Source of the DNA: an uncultured Campylobacter sp.
GTDB lineage: Bacteria > Campylobacterota > Campylobacteria > Campylobacterales > Campylobacteraceae
Direction of reading: 5' to 3'
Length of the DNA stretch: 64,000 nucleotides
Assembly: GCA_937990735.1 (NCBI GenBank)
Contig: CALKQT010000071.1
Location: 24,030-88,029, forward strand
Shown: positions 50,426-59,782 of the stretch, one piece after another
Numbering within the stretch: position 1 is the first letter of the stretch
How the letters are laid out: every line of letters starts with the position of its first letter
Position numbers and translations under genes: made by a program
Notes under the pieces: generated by a model
What the model saw: only the letters and a program-made list of their open reading frames with translations
The model's database searches: none
Told to the model about the DNA's origin: nothing

Positions 50426-51175
50426 TCAGAGATCCTTAGGAATTTCAAAGCCGAATTCGTTGAAGCTTTTACCTAGCGGAGCTTTAAATTTAAGCCCTAA
50501 AATTTCGGTCTCGTATGAGTGCAGAAACATCCGCTTCGCGCGACTTTTAGCGTATTTTTCATCACCTATTACGCCAAATCCCGCATTTGCCAGATGCACG
50601 CGGATCTGATGCGTCCTGCCCGTCTCGATCCGCACTTTTACGAGCGATTTTTTGCCGCTTACCATAAGCGGATAAACTTCGCTAAATGCGCTCTTGCCGT
50701 TTGGCGAAATTTTAGAAAATGCACCGCTTCGGGTCTTTATAGTCAAAATGGGCTCGTCAAATTTCATCTCTTCGCTCACGATCCCTTTAACGATCGCGAT
50801 ATAGCTTTTTTTCACGCGCAAATTTTTAAACTCCGCAATCGCCGCTTCGCGAAATTCCTCGTTCTTATATAGCAGCACGACGCCGCTAGTCTCCTTATCC
50901 AGGCGGTTTAGAAGCCCGAATTTATAGATTTTTTCCAAATTTTCGCTGCTCATAAAGGGTGGCTTATTGACCGCCAAAACGTTCTCATCCTCGTAAATGA
51001 TCGCGAGTTTTGCGGGCTTCATCACGCTAAATTTAGTATTTTCGCCGAGCATCTCGCGCGCTAGAGCGATCTTTGCGCCGCGCGCGCTTACAAGCCCCGC
51101 GTCGATGAGGGCTTTGGCTTCGTTGTGCGAGATATTTTCCTGCGCCGCCAGCAGTTTGTAGGCTTTTTCTTGCAT
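50426..51175 (-). CDS. RluA-family pseudouridine synthase
   Basis: A protein of 249 residues from the ATG at 51175 (AAGGAAAG ribosome site). A longer frame to 51220 exists but lacks a site. The S4-like N-terminus (AYKLLAAQENISHNEAKALIDAGLVSARG) is followed by the RluA core with catalytic Asp in LNRLDKETSGVVLLYK and IETGRTHQIRVHLA. It modifies uridines in 23S rRNA or tRNA, and the exact target is not readable. The start overlaps the waaA stop. Confidence 0.9.
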   Translation of the reverse strand: MQEKAYKLLAAQENISHNEAKALIDAGLVSARGAKIALAREMLGENTKFSVMKPAKLAIIYEDENVLAVNKPPFMSSENLEKIYKFGLLNRLDKETSGVVLLYKNEEFREAAIAEFKNLRVKKSYIAIVKGIVSEEMKFDEPILTIKTRSGAFSKISPNGKSAFSEVYPLMVSGKKSLVKVRIETGRTHQIRVHLANAGFGVIGDEKYAKSRAKRMFLHSYETEILGLKFKAPLGKSFNEFGFEIPKDL

Positions 51176-52563
51176 TAAATTCTTTCCTTGATTAAATTTT
51201 CTATCTCTTGCAGATCGCAAATTTTATCTATACGTGTGCTCTTTAGCGGCTCTTTTAAAGCGTTTGAAATTTCATCCGCCTCGCACAGAGCGATGTTTTG
51301 TACGAGCGTGTACAGCGCCTTTTGATTATGAAAAAATCGCCCGCTGATGATCGGCACGCCGAAGCTCGCCGCCTCGATCGGGCTATGTCCGCCGATATTG
51401 CGCAAAAAACTGCCGCCCAAGATCACGACGTTTGAAATTTTATAAAAGTTCGCTAGCTCGCCGAAGGCATCGAGCAAGATAAAATCGCTCCGAAGTCCCG
51501 CGCCGTCGCTAAACCGCTCAAAGCTAAACCCATGCTCGCGCGCCCAAGCCTTGCAAATTTCACGTACCTTTTCAAAGCGCTCCGGATGTCTCGGCGCCAG
51601 GATGATTTTTAGCTTTTGCGGCGCGGCAGTCGAAGGCGCCGTATTCAGTGCAGCAGAACTTAAAGACATGCCGTTTAAAGGCGCCGTATTCGGCACGGCA
51701 GACGAAGCATCGCTTGAAGTAGCTGCATCCAAAGAAGTCGCGTTTAAATTTACCGGCTCAAGCGAGCCCGTCTCGCCGTGAAGCTCAGCCCCAGGCAAGC
51801 TCCTATCGCCATGAGAGCCCGTTGCGCGCGGGTATTTTTCGAGAACGCTCTGCGAGCCGTGAAATTTTATAAAATCGTTTAAATTTGATAAAATAAGCTC
51901 CTCTTCGCCCTCGTGAGTGTTTGAAATCGTAAGCACGAACCTATTTGCGGCCGCGGCGGAATAGTCTTTCGTCGCAACGGCGATATTCGCGCTTTTTATG
52001 TTGCCCGCAACCTTTATGTTTTTTGCGCCGAGCTCCCGTAACCGCGCCGCATCAAGCTCGCTTTGCGCAAGCACCAGATCGATATTTTCAAACGCTTTGC
52101 GATAATAAAGCTTAAAACGCAGATAACTCGCATACGATCGGTCGCTAATGCGCGCATTTAGCAGGATCACGTAGCTTCCGCGCGCCTTAGCGGAACGGAT
52201 CAAATTTAGCCACAGCTCCGCTTCAAAGATCACCAGCACGCGGCTGCCCGTAAGCCAAAACGGAAGCCAGTTTTCAAACGGCAGGTAGCGAGAGTTCGGC
52301 GTGAGCGCGCGCGCCGCATCAAAACCCGTCTGTGTGGTCGTGCTAAGTGCGACGCTCTCAAATTTAGAAATTAGCGGAGCAAGAGCGTTTACCTCGCCCA
52401 AACTGCAAGCGTGAAAGTGCACCGCAGCGGGGTTAAATTTAGGGTTTTTGTATAGAAAAAATCGCGCCTTCAGGCTCGTGCGGTATTTTTTTTTAAAGCT
52501 TAAGATAAAAATAAAAGGCGCAGCGACGAGCCACGCCAAAAACGCCAAGGCGGTGTAGATCAC
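51175..52563 (-). CDS. waaA: Kdo transferase WaaA with low-complexity insertion
   Basis: A 462-residue GT30 enzyme that adds Kdo to lipid A at the inner membrane. An N-terminal TM anchor (LAFLAWLVAAPFIFILSF) is followed by HACSLGEVNAL with the catalytic Glu and a GT-B C-terminal domain (ILAPRHPERF, VILGGSFLRNIGGHSPIEAASFGVPII). Residues about 238-314 form an A/S/T/N/P-rich insertion between the two domains and contain two identical 14-bp DNA repeats (51633-51646 and 51678-51691). Usual epsilonproteobacterial length is about 380-390 residues. Confidence 0.93.
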   Translation of the reverse strand: MIYTALAFLAWLVAAPFIFILSFKKKYRTSLKARFFLYKNPKFNPAAVHFHACSLGEVNALAPLISKFESVALSTTTQTGFDAARALTPNSRYLPFENWLPFWLTGSRVLVIFEAELWLNLIRSAKARGSYVILLNARISDRSYASYLRFKLYYRKAFENIDLVLAQSELDAARLRELGAKNIKVAGNIKSANIAVATKDYSAAAANRFVLTISNTHEGEEELILSNLNDFIKFHGSQSVLEKYPRATGSHGDRSLPGAELHGETGSLEPVNLNATSLDAATSSDASSAVPNTAPLNGMSLSSAALNTAPSTAAPQKLKIILAPRHPERFEKVREICKAWAREHGFSFERFSDGAGLRSDFILLDAFGELANFYKISNVVILGGSFLRNIGGHSPIEAASFGVPIISGRFFHNQKALYTLVQNIALCEADEISNALKEPLKSTRIDKICDLQEIENLIKERI

Positions 52564-53267
52564 TCGGCTTCTTTATATAAAATTCTGCCGCAATACGGGC
52601 AGGTTACGATGTCGTCGCTTTTGATGACCGCAGAATAGGTCTTGTCGCTTATACGCATAAAGCAGCCGTAGCAGGCCTGTTTGCGCACCGGCGAGACCGC
52701 CGTATTGCCCGCCCACTTGCGGATCTTTTCGTAGAAAGAGACGGTTTTGGGATTCATCGCCTGCATTAGCTTATCGCGCTTGGCGTAGATCCCGCCGCGA
52801 GCGACCTCGACCTCGCCCATCTCGGCGCTTACCTGCTCTTGCAGGCTTTTTAGCTCGGCTTCAAACGCCTCTTGCTTTTCGCTCTGCTCTTTTACGAGCG
52901 CTTCCTTTGCGGCTACGATCTTTTCTAGCCTTTCGATCTCCTCGTTTGTGGCCTCGAGCTGCTCTTTGGCGATGTCCTCTTCGACGCTAAGGGCCTTGAT
53001 CTCCTTTTCGGTTTTTGCCGCGCCGCTTTTTTTGCCCGTGCTTTTTAGCTTGGATGAAAAGGCGCTAAGCTGCGCGTTTGCTTGTAAAATTTGAGATTTT
53101 AGCTCGGCGATCTCCGCATTTAGAGTTTCGATCTGTTCTTTTGCGCCGTTTATTTCAGTGCTTTTTTTACTCAGCTTCTCCTGTGCGGCCTCGATTTTAG
53201 GCTTAAATCCGTCCAGCTGCTTATCGAATTCGCAAAGCTCTACCAATTGGCTTAAATATTTGTTCAT
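52560..53267 (-). CDS. Coiled-coil zinc-ribbon protein (FlgZ/HP0958-like, DUF164)
   Basis: A 235-residue protein. A long antiparallel coiled coil fills about residues 10-170, and a C-terminal zinc ribbon has CYGCF and CPYCGRIL. The H. pylori homologue HP0958 (FlgZ) stabilises RpoN and binds flaA mRNA. A role in flagellar regulation is inferred. It overlaps waaA by 4 nt and follows the nif3-like gene, the same neighbour as HP0959. Confidence 0.88.
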   Translation of the reverse strand: MNKYLSQLVELCEFDKQLDGFKPKIEAAQEKLSKKSTEINGAKEQIETLNAEIAELKSQILQANAQLSAFSSKLKSTGKKSGAAKTEKEIKALSVEEDIAKEQLEATNEEIERLEKIVAAKEALVKEQSEKQEAFEAELKSLQEQVSAEMGEVEVARGGIYAKRDKLMQAMNPKTVSFYEKIRKWAGNTAVSPVRKQACYGCFMRISDKTYSAVIKSDDIVTCPYCGRILYKEAE

Positions 53268-53276
53268 CTTTTTCCT

Positions 53277-53999
53277 TTAATAATACGTAAATGGATTTTC
53301 CTGCTCGCTTATTATAACTTCAATTTCGCTTTTTTGCAAGAAAGGTGCGAGTGCGCGCCCAAAATAGCGCTCACTTTCAAAATGATTTATATCGATCAAA
53401 CTCACGCCGTTTTCTAAATTTTGAAGCGCTGCGTGATATTTTATATCGCCCGTGATGAAGCAATCCACGCCCAAGCTTTGATTTAGTTCGCTTCCGCTGC
53501 CGGTGCAAAGCGCGATGTTTTGGATGAAATCTTTCGTCTTCACGGCGCGCAGATGCTCGATGCCAAGCTTGCGCTTTATCTGTGCGCACAGCTGCTCAAA
53601 GCTCAAATCCGCGCGCATGAAAACCAAAAATTCCCGTTCATCCGTAATTTCAAATTTTAAAATTTCGCGCGCTACGAATCCATTTAAAACGTGCTTGTCA
53701 AAGTTCGTATGCATCGCGATGAGAGAGATGTTTTTGCGGATCATCTCATAGATCAAATTTGCAGGATAGAGCCTCGGATCAAGCGATTTTAGCGGACTGA
53801 AAATCAGCGGGTGGTGTACCACGAAAAGCGAGCCTGCCTCCGCCTCGCGCACCAGCTCGCTAGTAACGTCGAGGCTTAGATAGATTTTTGAAATTTCATC
53901 ATCCAAGTTTCCGAGCATTAGCCCGCTATTATCCCATGCCTCCGCGTCGCAAAAGGGTGCAGCGGCGTTTAAAATTTCATAAATTTCGCCCGTTTTCAT
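53277..53999 (-). CDS. Nif3-like dinuclear metal-centre protein
   Basis: A 240-residue protein of the NIF3/YbgI family. The metal ligands lie in VVHHPLIFSPLKSL, AMHTNFDKH and NHFESERY. It has the toroidal hexamer fold, and its function is debated (GTP cyclohydrolase I type 2-like). It is adjacent to the HP0958-like gene, as in Helicobacter, and 5 nt after glyQ. Confidence 0.9.
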   Translation of the reverse strand: MKTGEIYEILNAAAPFCDAEAWDNSGLMLGNLDDEISKIYLSLDVTSELVREAEAGSLFVVHHPLIFSPLKSLDPRLYPANLIYEMIRKNISLIAMHTNFDKHVLNGFVAREILKFEITDEREFLVFMRADLSFEQLCAQIKRKLGIEHLRAVKTKDFIQNIALCTGSGSELNQSLGVDCFITGDIKYHAALQNLENGVSLIDINHFESERYFGRALAPFLQKSEIEVIISEQENPFTYY

Positions 54000-54004
54000 A
54001 AATC

Positions 54005-55003
54005 CTACTTTGCGCTTTTATCCGCTTTATCCGCGGAATTTTGCTTGCCGCAAGCGTTTTTTAAATTTGCGCTCGCGGAGTTTGCGTTTGCTACGCCGCC
54101 GTCTTTACCGCCTTTTTTATCGCCGCATGCCGTGCCGCAAAGCTCGGCGACATATTTTTGCGGATCTGCATAGCAAAGCGCGCAGTTTTTGGCAAGATCG
54201 CGGATCTTTAAAATATAATCCTGCCTCTGCGTGACCGAGATCGCTCCGCGCGCGTCAAGGACGTTGAACGTGTGCGCCGCGAGCATGCAGTAATCATACG
54301 CGGGAAGCGCCAGGCCGTGCTTTAGGATGCTTTTGCACTCGCCGAAGCAATTTTCAAACTGATTAAAAAGCATCGCGGTATCCGCAAGCTCGAAGTTGTA
54401 TTTGCTAAACTCGAACTCGCCCCTTTTATGCACATCGCCGTAGGTTACTAGCCCCGCTTTATCGTCCCAGACAATGTCGTAAACGTCGTCTTTATTTTGC
54501 AGATACATCGCCAAGCGCTCAAGCCCGTAGGTGATCTCGCCGCTTATGAGCTCGCACGTAATGCCGCCTACCTGCTGAAAATATGTAAACTGCGTCACCT
54601 CCATGCCGTCTAGCCAAACCTCCCAGCCAAGCCCCCAGGCCCCTAGTGTCGGACTCTCCCAGTTGTCTTCTACGAAGCGAATATCGTGGCTTTTAAGATC
54701 TAGCCCCAGCTTCTCTAAGCTTTTTAGATAGAGCTCTTGGATATTATCCGGGCTCGGTTTTAAGATCACCTGAAACTGATAATACGCGCCCAAGCGGTTT
54801 GGGTTTTCGCCGTAGCGCCCGTCTGTGGGGCGACGCGAGGGGGCGACGTATGCCGCGCGCCAAGGTTTGCTTCCAAGGCTACGCAAAAAGGTAGCCTGAT
54901 GATAGGTGCCTGCGCCCGCAGGCATATCGTAGGGCTGAACGAGCAAGCAGCCCTGCTCGTGCCAGTAATTTTGAAGCGTCAAAATAATCTGTGAAAACGT
55001 CAT
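54005..55003 (-). CDS. glyQ: Glycine--tRNA ligase alpha subunit with extended C-terminus
   Basis: A 332-residue catalytic subunit of the alpha2-beta2 GlyRS. Conserved features include LLVQPYDMPAGAGTYHQATFLRSLG, YVAPSRRPTDGRYGENPNRLGAYYQFQVILKP and MYLQNKDDVYDIVWD. The normal protein is about 290 residues. Here residues about 288-332 form a K/G/N/A/S-rich tail with three cysteines and no known function. The start has a GGATAAAAATG site. glyS is not in the window. Confidence 0.94.
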   Translation of the reverse strand: MTFSQIILTLQNYWHEQGCLLVQPYDMPAGAGTYHQATFLRSLGSKPWRAAYVAPSRRPTDGRYGENPNRLGAYYQFQVILKPSPDNIQELYLKSLEKLGLDLKSHDIRFVEDNWESPTLGAWGLGWEVWLDGMEVTQFTYFQQVGGITCELISGEITYGLERLAMYLQNKDDVYDIVWDDKAGLVTYGDVHKRGEFEFSKYNFELADTAMLFNQFENCFGECKSILKHGLALPAYDYCMLAAHTFNVLDARGAISVTQRQDYILKIRDLAKNCALCYADPQKYVAELCGTACGDKKGGKDGGVANANSASANLKNACGKQNSADKADKSAK

Positions 55004-55029
55004 TTTTATCCTTTTATCGATATGTAAAT

Positions 55030-55506
55030 TTAAATTTTATCTTCCGAGCGCTTTTCAAAGTCTATTTTAAAGGCTCTTTGAAGCTTCGAGCTCTCAAAAA
55101 ATTTCCAAATTCCGGTCCAGTATTCGCCAGCTCTCGTAGGCTCGTTTGCAAAATCAAAAACCGCGTAATCGCCCGCTTCGATACGTAATTTATCGCAGGT
55201 TTCATCGCACTCATTTTTGCAGCACTGCTTCGCGGATTTGCAAGCTTCGTCGTGGCTTTCTTTATAGCGCCTCTCCTGCGAGCAAGTGCCTATTAGCACG
55301 GAGTATTCGCCCTGTGCGCCGTTTTCATAGTCGTAATACGCAGCATAAATTTCACTTTTCGCAGCGCTGCTTCTGCTAGCGTTAAATTTTAAAAACTCGC
55401 CCCACAAATTTGCGATCACCCCTCGCCCGCTCACCTCATCTGCGTTGTTTGTACGAGCCTTTAGCCCACAAATTTCAAAGCTCTCGCGCAATTTTAAAAT
55501 TTTCAA
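55030..55506 (-). CDS. GyrI-like / effector-binding domain protein with Cys-rich insertion
   Basis: A 158-residue protein of the GyrI-like small-molecule-binding fold. Visible are FEICGLKARTNNADEVSG, IANLWGEFL, IYAAYYDYENGAQGEYSVLIG and WTGIWKFFES. Between the two halves lies an unusual 35-residue insertion with six cysteines (CSQERR...CKSAKQCCKNECDETC), absent from the usual domain. Such proteins bind drugs or regulators. No DNA-binding domain is present. Confidence 0.7.
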   Translation of the reverse strand: MKILKLRESFEICGLKARTNNADEVSGRGVIANLWGEFLKFNASRSSAAKSEIYAAYYDYENGAQGEYSVLIGTCSQERRYKESHDEACKSAKQCCKNECDETCDKLRIEAGDYAVFDFANEPTRAGEYWTGIWKFFESSKLQRAFKIDFEKRSEDKI

Positions 55507-55509
55507 AGC

Positions 55510-56010
55510 CTAGCCCTCAAGCAGCACTTCGATCTGCTCGGAGTCCTTTTTCAACGCCTCCGCTTTTGCGGCACGATCCGCCTTTAGCTTCGAGCTTAGC
55601 ACCTCGTCGCTTAGAGCTAAAATTTGCACCGCCAGATACGCCGCGTTTTTCGCTCCCGCCTTGCCGATCGCAAGCGTCGCGACGGGGATGCCCGCAGGCA
55701 TCTGCACGGTCGAATACAGCGCATCTACGCCGCTAAGCGCGCTACCGCCGAGCGGAACGCCTAGCACCGGCTTGGTCGTATTTGCAGCGACCGCCCCAGC
55801 AAGATGCGCCGCCATGCCCGCCGCGCAGATGAAAACCTGCGCGCCTTTTTTCTCGGCGTCCGCGACGTATTTAGCCGTACGAGCAGGGCTTCGGTGCGCG
55901 GAAGATACGATCATCTCGTACGCCGCGCCGAATTCGTTTAAAATTTTAGCCGCCTCGTAAACGACCTCGTAATCGCTCTTTGAGCCCATTATTATAGAAA
56001 CAAATTTCAT
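55510..56010 (-). CDS. purE: N5-carboxyaminoimidazole ribonucleotide mutase
   Basis: A protein of about 166 residues from ATG 56010, which has an AAGGAG site and overlaps the U32 stop by ATGA. An upstream in-frame ATG at 56034 is inferior. The class I PurE signature is IIMGSKSDYEV, VSSAHRSPAR and AGMAAHLAGAVAANTTKPVLGVPL. It acts in purine synthesis. purK is not seen. Confidence 0.95.
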   Translation of the reverse strand: MKFVSIIMGSKSDYEVVYEAAKILNEFGAAYEMIVSSAHRSPARTAKYVADAEKKGAQVFICAAGMAAHLAGAVAANTTKPVLGVPLGGSALSGVDALYSTVQMPAGIPVATLAIGKAGAKNAAYLAVQILALSDEVLSSKLKADRAAKAEALKKDSEQIEVLLEG

Positions 56011-57275
56011 TCTATCTCCTTTCTTAAAAAGCAAAACTCCGCGAGCTTCGCAGGCAGCTTAATCTCATTTAGATTGCCGCTGTGAATCTCGCTAAATTCC
56101 TTACCGCTGCGGCTTTGCAGCTTCTTAAATTTTAAATATGGCTTGCCGTCAAGCTCAAAAATTTCGCCGATCTCATTATCGCAAGCGCAAATTTCAAAGC
56201 CGCGCGGAGCAAAAATTTCATACGAAACGCCCGGTAAAATTTTATCTTTGACGCTTATAAACTCGCCGTCCTGAGAGATCGCGCAGACCTGATGCGTGCC
56301 AAGCTCGATGCTGCGGTCTAAATTTTGCGTATCCTCTCGCTCGTACGGGCGTTTTATCAAATATCCGTCGCTAAAGCCGCGGTTTTTGAGCGTCGCAATC
56401 TCGCGCTCGTAAACACCAGCCTCAAATTTATCGCCCGCGGCATCGTCGATCGCCGCACGGTAGGCATTCGTGGCGCATGCGACGTAGTATTCGCTTTTAG
56501 TGCGCCCTTCGATTTTGAAGCTGTCGATCGCACCCGTTTGCATGATCTTTTGCACGTGCGAAATGAGGCTAAGATCCTTCGCGTTCATTACGAAAGTGCC
56601 CTCCCCTTCGCGCTCTTGTAAGCGAAAAAGCGCGCTGGTTTCGGGATTTTTCGCGTAAAGCTCGTAGTTAAATCTACAGTCGTTCGCACAGCTTCCGCGG
56701 TTGCTGAAGCGCCCGCTTTGCACCGCGCTTACGAGACAGCGCCCGCTGTATGCGAAACACATCGAGCCGTGCACGAAAATTTCGATCTCTAAGTTTGGAA
56801 TTTTATCTTTGATCTGCACGGCGTCTTTGAGCGTCATTTCGCGCGCTGCTACGATGCGAACGGCACCCAGCTCTGCCCAAACCTGCGCGTCGAGATAATT
56901 TAGCACGTTAGCTTGGGTAGAGACGTGAATCGGAATTTGCGGCGCTACGGCTCGCGCGAGGCTTGCGACGCCTAAAGTGGCGATTAAAATTCCATCTACG
57001 CGCAGATCGCGAAGAAATTCCAAATGTCTTTCGATGTTTCCTAGCTGGCCGTTGGTCGCAAAGCCGTTTACGGTCGCATAAAGCTTCTTGCCGCGCTCAT
57101 GCGCGTATGCGACGCCCTGCGCGAAGCTTTCCTTGCTAAATTCCTTCGCGCTTCGCTGGCGCAGCGAAAATGAGCCGGTGCTTGCATACACTGCGTCCGC
57201 GCCGTAAGCCAGGGCGATTTTTAGTTTCGTTAAATTCCCAGCAGGAGCTAAGAGTTCGGGTTTTTTCAAATACAT
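56007..57275 (-). CDS. U32 family peptidase-like protein (TrhP/YegQ type)
   Basis: A 422-residue U32 protein. The signature ELLAPAGNLTKLKIALAYGADAVYAS and the cysteine region FVHGSMCFAYSGRC, SNRGSCANDCRF (four Cys for an Fe-S or similar centre) are present. Such proteins take part in tRNA 5-hydroxyuridine synthesis (TrhP) or rRNA hydroxylation (RlhA). TrhP fits the length, but the precise class is not settled. It is translationally coupled to purE. Confidence 0.88.
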   Translation of the reverse strand: MYLKKPELLAPAGNLTKLKIALAYGADAVYASTGSFSLRQRSAKEFSKESFAQGVAYAHERGKKLYATVNGFATNGQLGNIERHLEFLRDLRVDGILIATLGVASLARAVAPQIPIHVSTQANVLNYLDAQVWAELGAVRIVAAREMTLKDAVQIKDKIPNLEIEIFVHGSMCFAYSGRCLVSAVQSGRFSNRGSCANDCRFNYELYAKNPETSALFRLQEREGEGTFVMNAKDLSLISHVQKIMQTGAIDSFKIEGRTKSEYYVACATNAYRAAIDDAAGDKFEAGVYEREIATLKNRGFSDGYLIKRPYEREDTQNLDRSIELGTHQVCAISQDGEFISVKDKILPGVSYEIFAPRGFEICACDNEIGEIFELDGKPYLKFKKLQSRSGKEFSEIHSGNLNEIKLPAKLAEFCFLRKEIE

Positions 57276-57340
57276 TCCTAGTGATTTTTTAAGCGCGATT
57301 TTACTACAATTTAGCCAAAATTTTATTTAAGGAGCAGTTG

Positions 57341-58129
57341 ATGCGAGCCGATCTACACAACCACACCTATCTTTGCAACCACGCTAGCGGCGAGCCGCGA
57401 CAGTATTTGGAAGCGGCGATCGCACGAGGCATAGAAATTTTCGGCTTTGCGGATCATGCGCCGATGAACTTCGATCAAAAATACCGAATGAGCTTCGAGC
57501 AGATGGAGCTTTACGAGCGGATGATTAGGGATCTGCGAGATGAGTTTAGCGGGCGGATCGACGTGCGGCTAGGATACGAGGTCGATTTTATGACGAAAAA
57601 AGAGCTAATGGATGAGCGGATTTTCGCGCGCGAGGTTGATTATCTCATCGGTTCGGTGCATTTTTTAAACAACTGGGGCTTTGATAACGAGGAATTTTTA
57701 GATCAGTGGAGCGGGCGCGAAATAGACGACGTTTATCGCGAATACTTTGCGCTGATCTGCGCGCTGTGCAAAAGCGGCAAATTCGACATTTTAGGACACA
57801 TGGATCTGATTAAAATTTTTAAATTTACTCCGAAAAAAGATATCAGAGTTTTGGCTGGCGGCGCGATAAACGCGATCAAAAAAAGCGGTATCGTCGTGGA
57901 GCTAAACTCCGCCGGGCTTCGCAAGCCCGCGAATGAAATTTATCCAAGCGACGCGCTTTTGCAGATGCTAGCCAATGCGGACGTGCCGATCACGCTTAGC
58001 TCGGACGCGCACTCGGTAGCTCAAGTGGCGCTAAACTACGATAAAATTTACGCCAAAGCGCGCGAGTTCGGCTACGAACGGATCGCCGTTTTCAAAAATC
58101 GCGAGCGGCAGTTTGTAAGTCTGGCGTAA
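57341..58129 (+). CDS. PHP-domain histidinol-phosphatase (HisK-type)
   Basis: A protein of 262 residues from ATG 57341 (GGAG 6 nt upstream). An in-frame TTG three bases earlier is not needed. The PHP metal ligands are visible as RADLHNHTYLCNH, GFADHAP, GYEVDF, IGSVHFL, GHMDL and SSDAHSV. The HisK family dephosphorylates histidinol phosphate, and the substrate of this copy is not proven. It is divergent from the U32 gene. Confidence 0.85.
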   Translation: MRADLHNHTYLCNHASGEPRQYLEAAIARGIEIFGFADHAPMNFDQKYRMSFEQMELYERMIRDLRDEFSGRIDVRLGYEVDFMTKKELMDERIFAREVDYLIGSVHFLNNWGFDNEEFLDQWSGREIDDVYREYFALICALCKSGKFDILGHMDLIKIFKFTPKKDIRVLAGGAINAIKKSGIVVELNSAGLRKPANEIYPSDALLQMLANADVPITLSSDAHSVAQVALNYDKIYAKAREFGYERIAVFKNRERQFVSLA

Positions 58130-58135
58130 ATTTAC

Positions 58136-58167
58136 GGCGGCCGCCTTTAAATTTAAAAAGGCGCGGC
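58136..58167 (+). terminator. GC-rich hairpin after the PHP gene
   Basis: GCCGCCTTT (58140-58148) can pair with AAAGGCGCGGC around 58157-58167 with one bulge. This leaves a 9-nt AT loop, shortly after the stop codon. There is no T-run afterwards. It may terminate or only separate the PHP gene from glnA. Confidence 0.35.
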
Positions 58168-58250
58168 GGCGAGAAATTTTAAAATTTCAAAATTTTCGGT
58201 GGCGTGAAAATTTCAGATTTCAAAAGGCACGGCGACGAGAAATTTTAAAA
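58156..58250. repeat. Direct repeat of 29 bp in the glnA upstream gap
   Basis: The 29-bp units at 58156-58184 and 58222-58250 are identical except for two positions (AAAAGGCGCGG versus AAAAGGCACGG and one further G/A). They end in GAGAAATTTTAAAA. The repeats lie 66 bp apart upstream of glnA. A repeated regulatory or slippage origin is possible. Confidence 0.6.
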
Positions 58251-58354
58251 ATCGCGGCGCGCAAAACGGCGCAGATAAAGTCGAATTTCAACTAAATAAT
58301 GTTAAAATCCGCTGTTAAATTTAGCCCGAATACGGGCGGAAAAAAGGAAAAAAT

Positions 58355-59782
58355 ATGGGAAAATTTGTTAATGACGTGAAGGAATTTTTTAAATTTTGCG
58401 ATGAGAACGAGGTCGAGTTCGTGGATTTTAGATTTACCGATCTGAAAGGCACCTGGCACCACGTCGCTTACAACTACAAGCGCCTGCCGAAGGACTTCGC
58501 CGATGGAATTCCGTTCGACGCGAGCTCGGTAGCGGCGTGGCAGCCAATCGATAAATCCGATATGATGCTAAAGCCCGACGTGCAAACGGCGTTTTTGGAT
58601 CCATTCACCGCGGACGTTACGATCATCGTCATCTGCGACGTTTATGATATCTACAAAAACGAGCTTTATGAAAAATGCCCGCGCTCGATCGCTAAAAAAG
58701 CCGAGCAGTTTCTGCAAACTACGGGTCTTGGAGATACCTGCTATTTCGGGCCGGAGAATGAGTTTTTCGTTTTCGACGACGTAAAGATCATCGATGATAT
58801 GAACTGCGCGATGTTTAAGGTAGATACCGAGGAGGGGCATTGGAACAGCGGCAAAAACTACAAAGACGGCTTTAATAGCGGTCACCGCCCGGGCGTAAAG
58901 GGCGGCTATTTCCCAGTCCAGCCCGTCGATTCAATGGTCGATCTACGCGCCGAAATGCTAAAAGTGTTAGAACAGATCGGGCTTGAGACCTTCATCTGCC
59001 ACCACGAAGTAGCGCAAGGACAAGGCGAGATCGGCGTTAAATACGGCACTCTCGTCGAGGCCGCCGACAACGTGCAAAAATATAAATACGTCGTAAAGAT
59101 GGTCGCGCACCTAAACGGCAAGACCGCGACCTTTATGCCAAAGCCGCTCTACGGCGATAACGGCAGCGGAATGCACGTGCATCAATCGATCTGGAAAAAG
59201 GGCAAAAATACCTTCTACAAAAAGGGCAACTACGCAAATTTAAGCGACGCGGCGAGGTGGTATATCGGCGGCGTGCTAAAGCATGCGCGTAGCGTCGCGG
59301 CGTTTACGAACCCGAGCACCAACAGCTACAAGCGCCTCATCCCGGGCTTTGAGGCGCCGTCAATTCTAACTTATTCGAGCCAAAACCGCTCGGCTTCGAT
59401 CCGTATCCCTTACGGCAGCGGCGAGAACTCCGTGCGTGCGGAGATGCGCTTCCCCGATAGCACCGCGTGCCCGTATTTGGCATTTGCGGCGATGCTGATG
59501 GCTGGCATCGACGGTATCAAAAACAAAACCGAGCCGGTCGGGCCGATGGATGAGAATTTATTCAAACTACACCTAGATGAAATTCGCGAGCGCGGCATCG
59601 AGCAGCTTCCGCACACGCTTCGCGGCAGCCTAGAGGCGGTGATCCGCGATAATGAGTATCTGCGCCCGATAATGAGCGAGCTTTTTATCGAGACCTATCA
59701 GCATTTTAAATTTGAAACTCAGGTTTGGCCTTACGAGGCACGCCCTACGCCGTTTGAGTTTGCGACGAATTATTCGTGCTAA
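58355..59782 (+). CDS. glnA: Type I glutamine synthetase, Phe at adenylylation site
   Basis: A 475-residue GSI enzyme. Signatures are VEFVDFRFTDLKGTWHH, FDASSVAAWQPIDKSDM, GNGSGMH-like GDNGSGMHVHQS (the ammonia/Glu site) and KRLIPGFEAPSILTYSSQNRSASIRIP. The regulatory Tyr loop, NLYDLP in enterobacteria, reads ENLFKLHLDE with Phe403 here, so it cannot be adenylylated. H. pylori shows the same change. The start has AAAAAAGGAAAAAATATG. Confidence 0.96.
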   Translation: MGKFVNDVKEFFKFCDENEVEFVDFRFTDLKGTWHHVAYNYKRLPKDFADGIPFDASSVAAWQPIDKSDMMLKPDVQTAFLDPFTADVTIIVICDVYDIYKNELYEKCPRSIAKKAEQFLQTTGLGDTCYFGPENEFFVFDDVKIIDDMNCAMFKVDTEEGHWNSGKNYKDGFNSGHRPGVKGGYFPVQPVDSMVDLRAEMLKVLEQIGLETFICHHEVAQGQGEIGVKYGTLVEAADNVQKYKYVVKMVAHLNGKTATFMPKPLYGDNGSGMHVHQSIWKKGKNTFYKKGNYANLSDAARWYIGGVLKHARSVAAFTNPSTNSYKRLIPGFEAPSILTYSSQNRSASIRIPYGSGENSVRAEMRFPDSTACPYLAFAAMLMAGIDGIKNKTEPVGPMDENLFKLHLDEIRERGIEQLPHTLRGSLEAVIRDNEYLRPIMSELFIETYQHFKFETQVWPYEARPTPFEFATNYSC

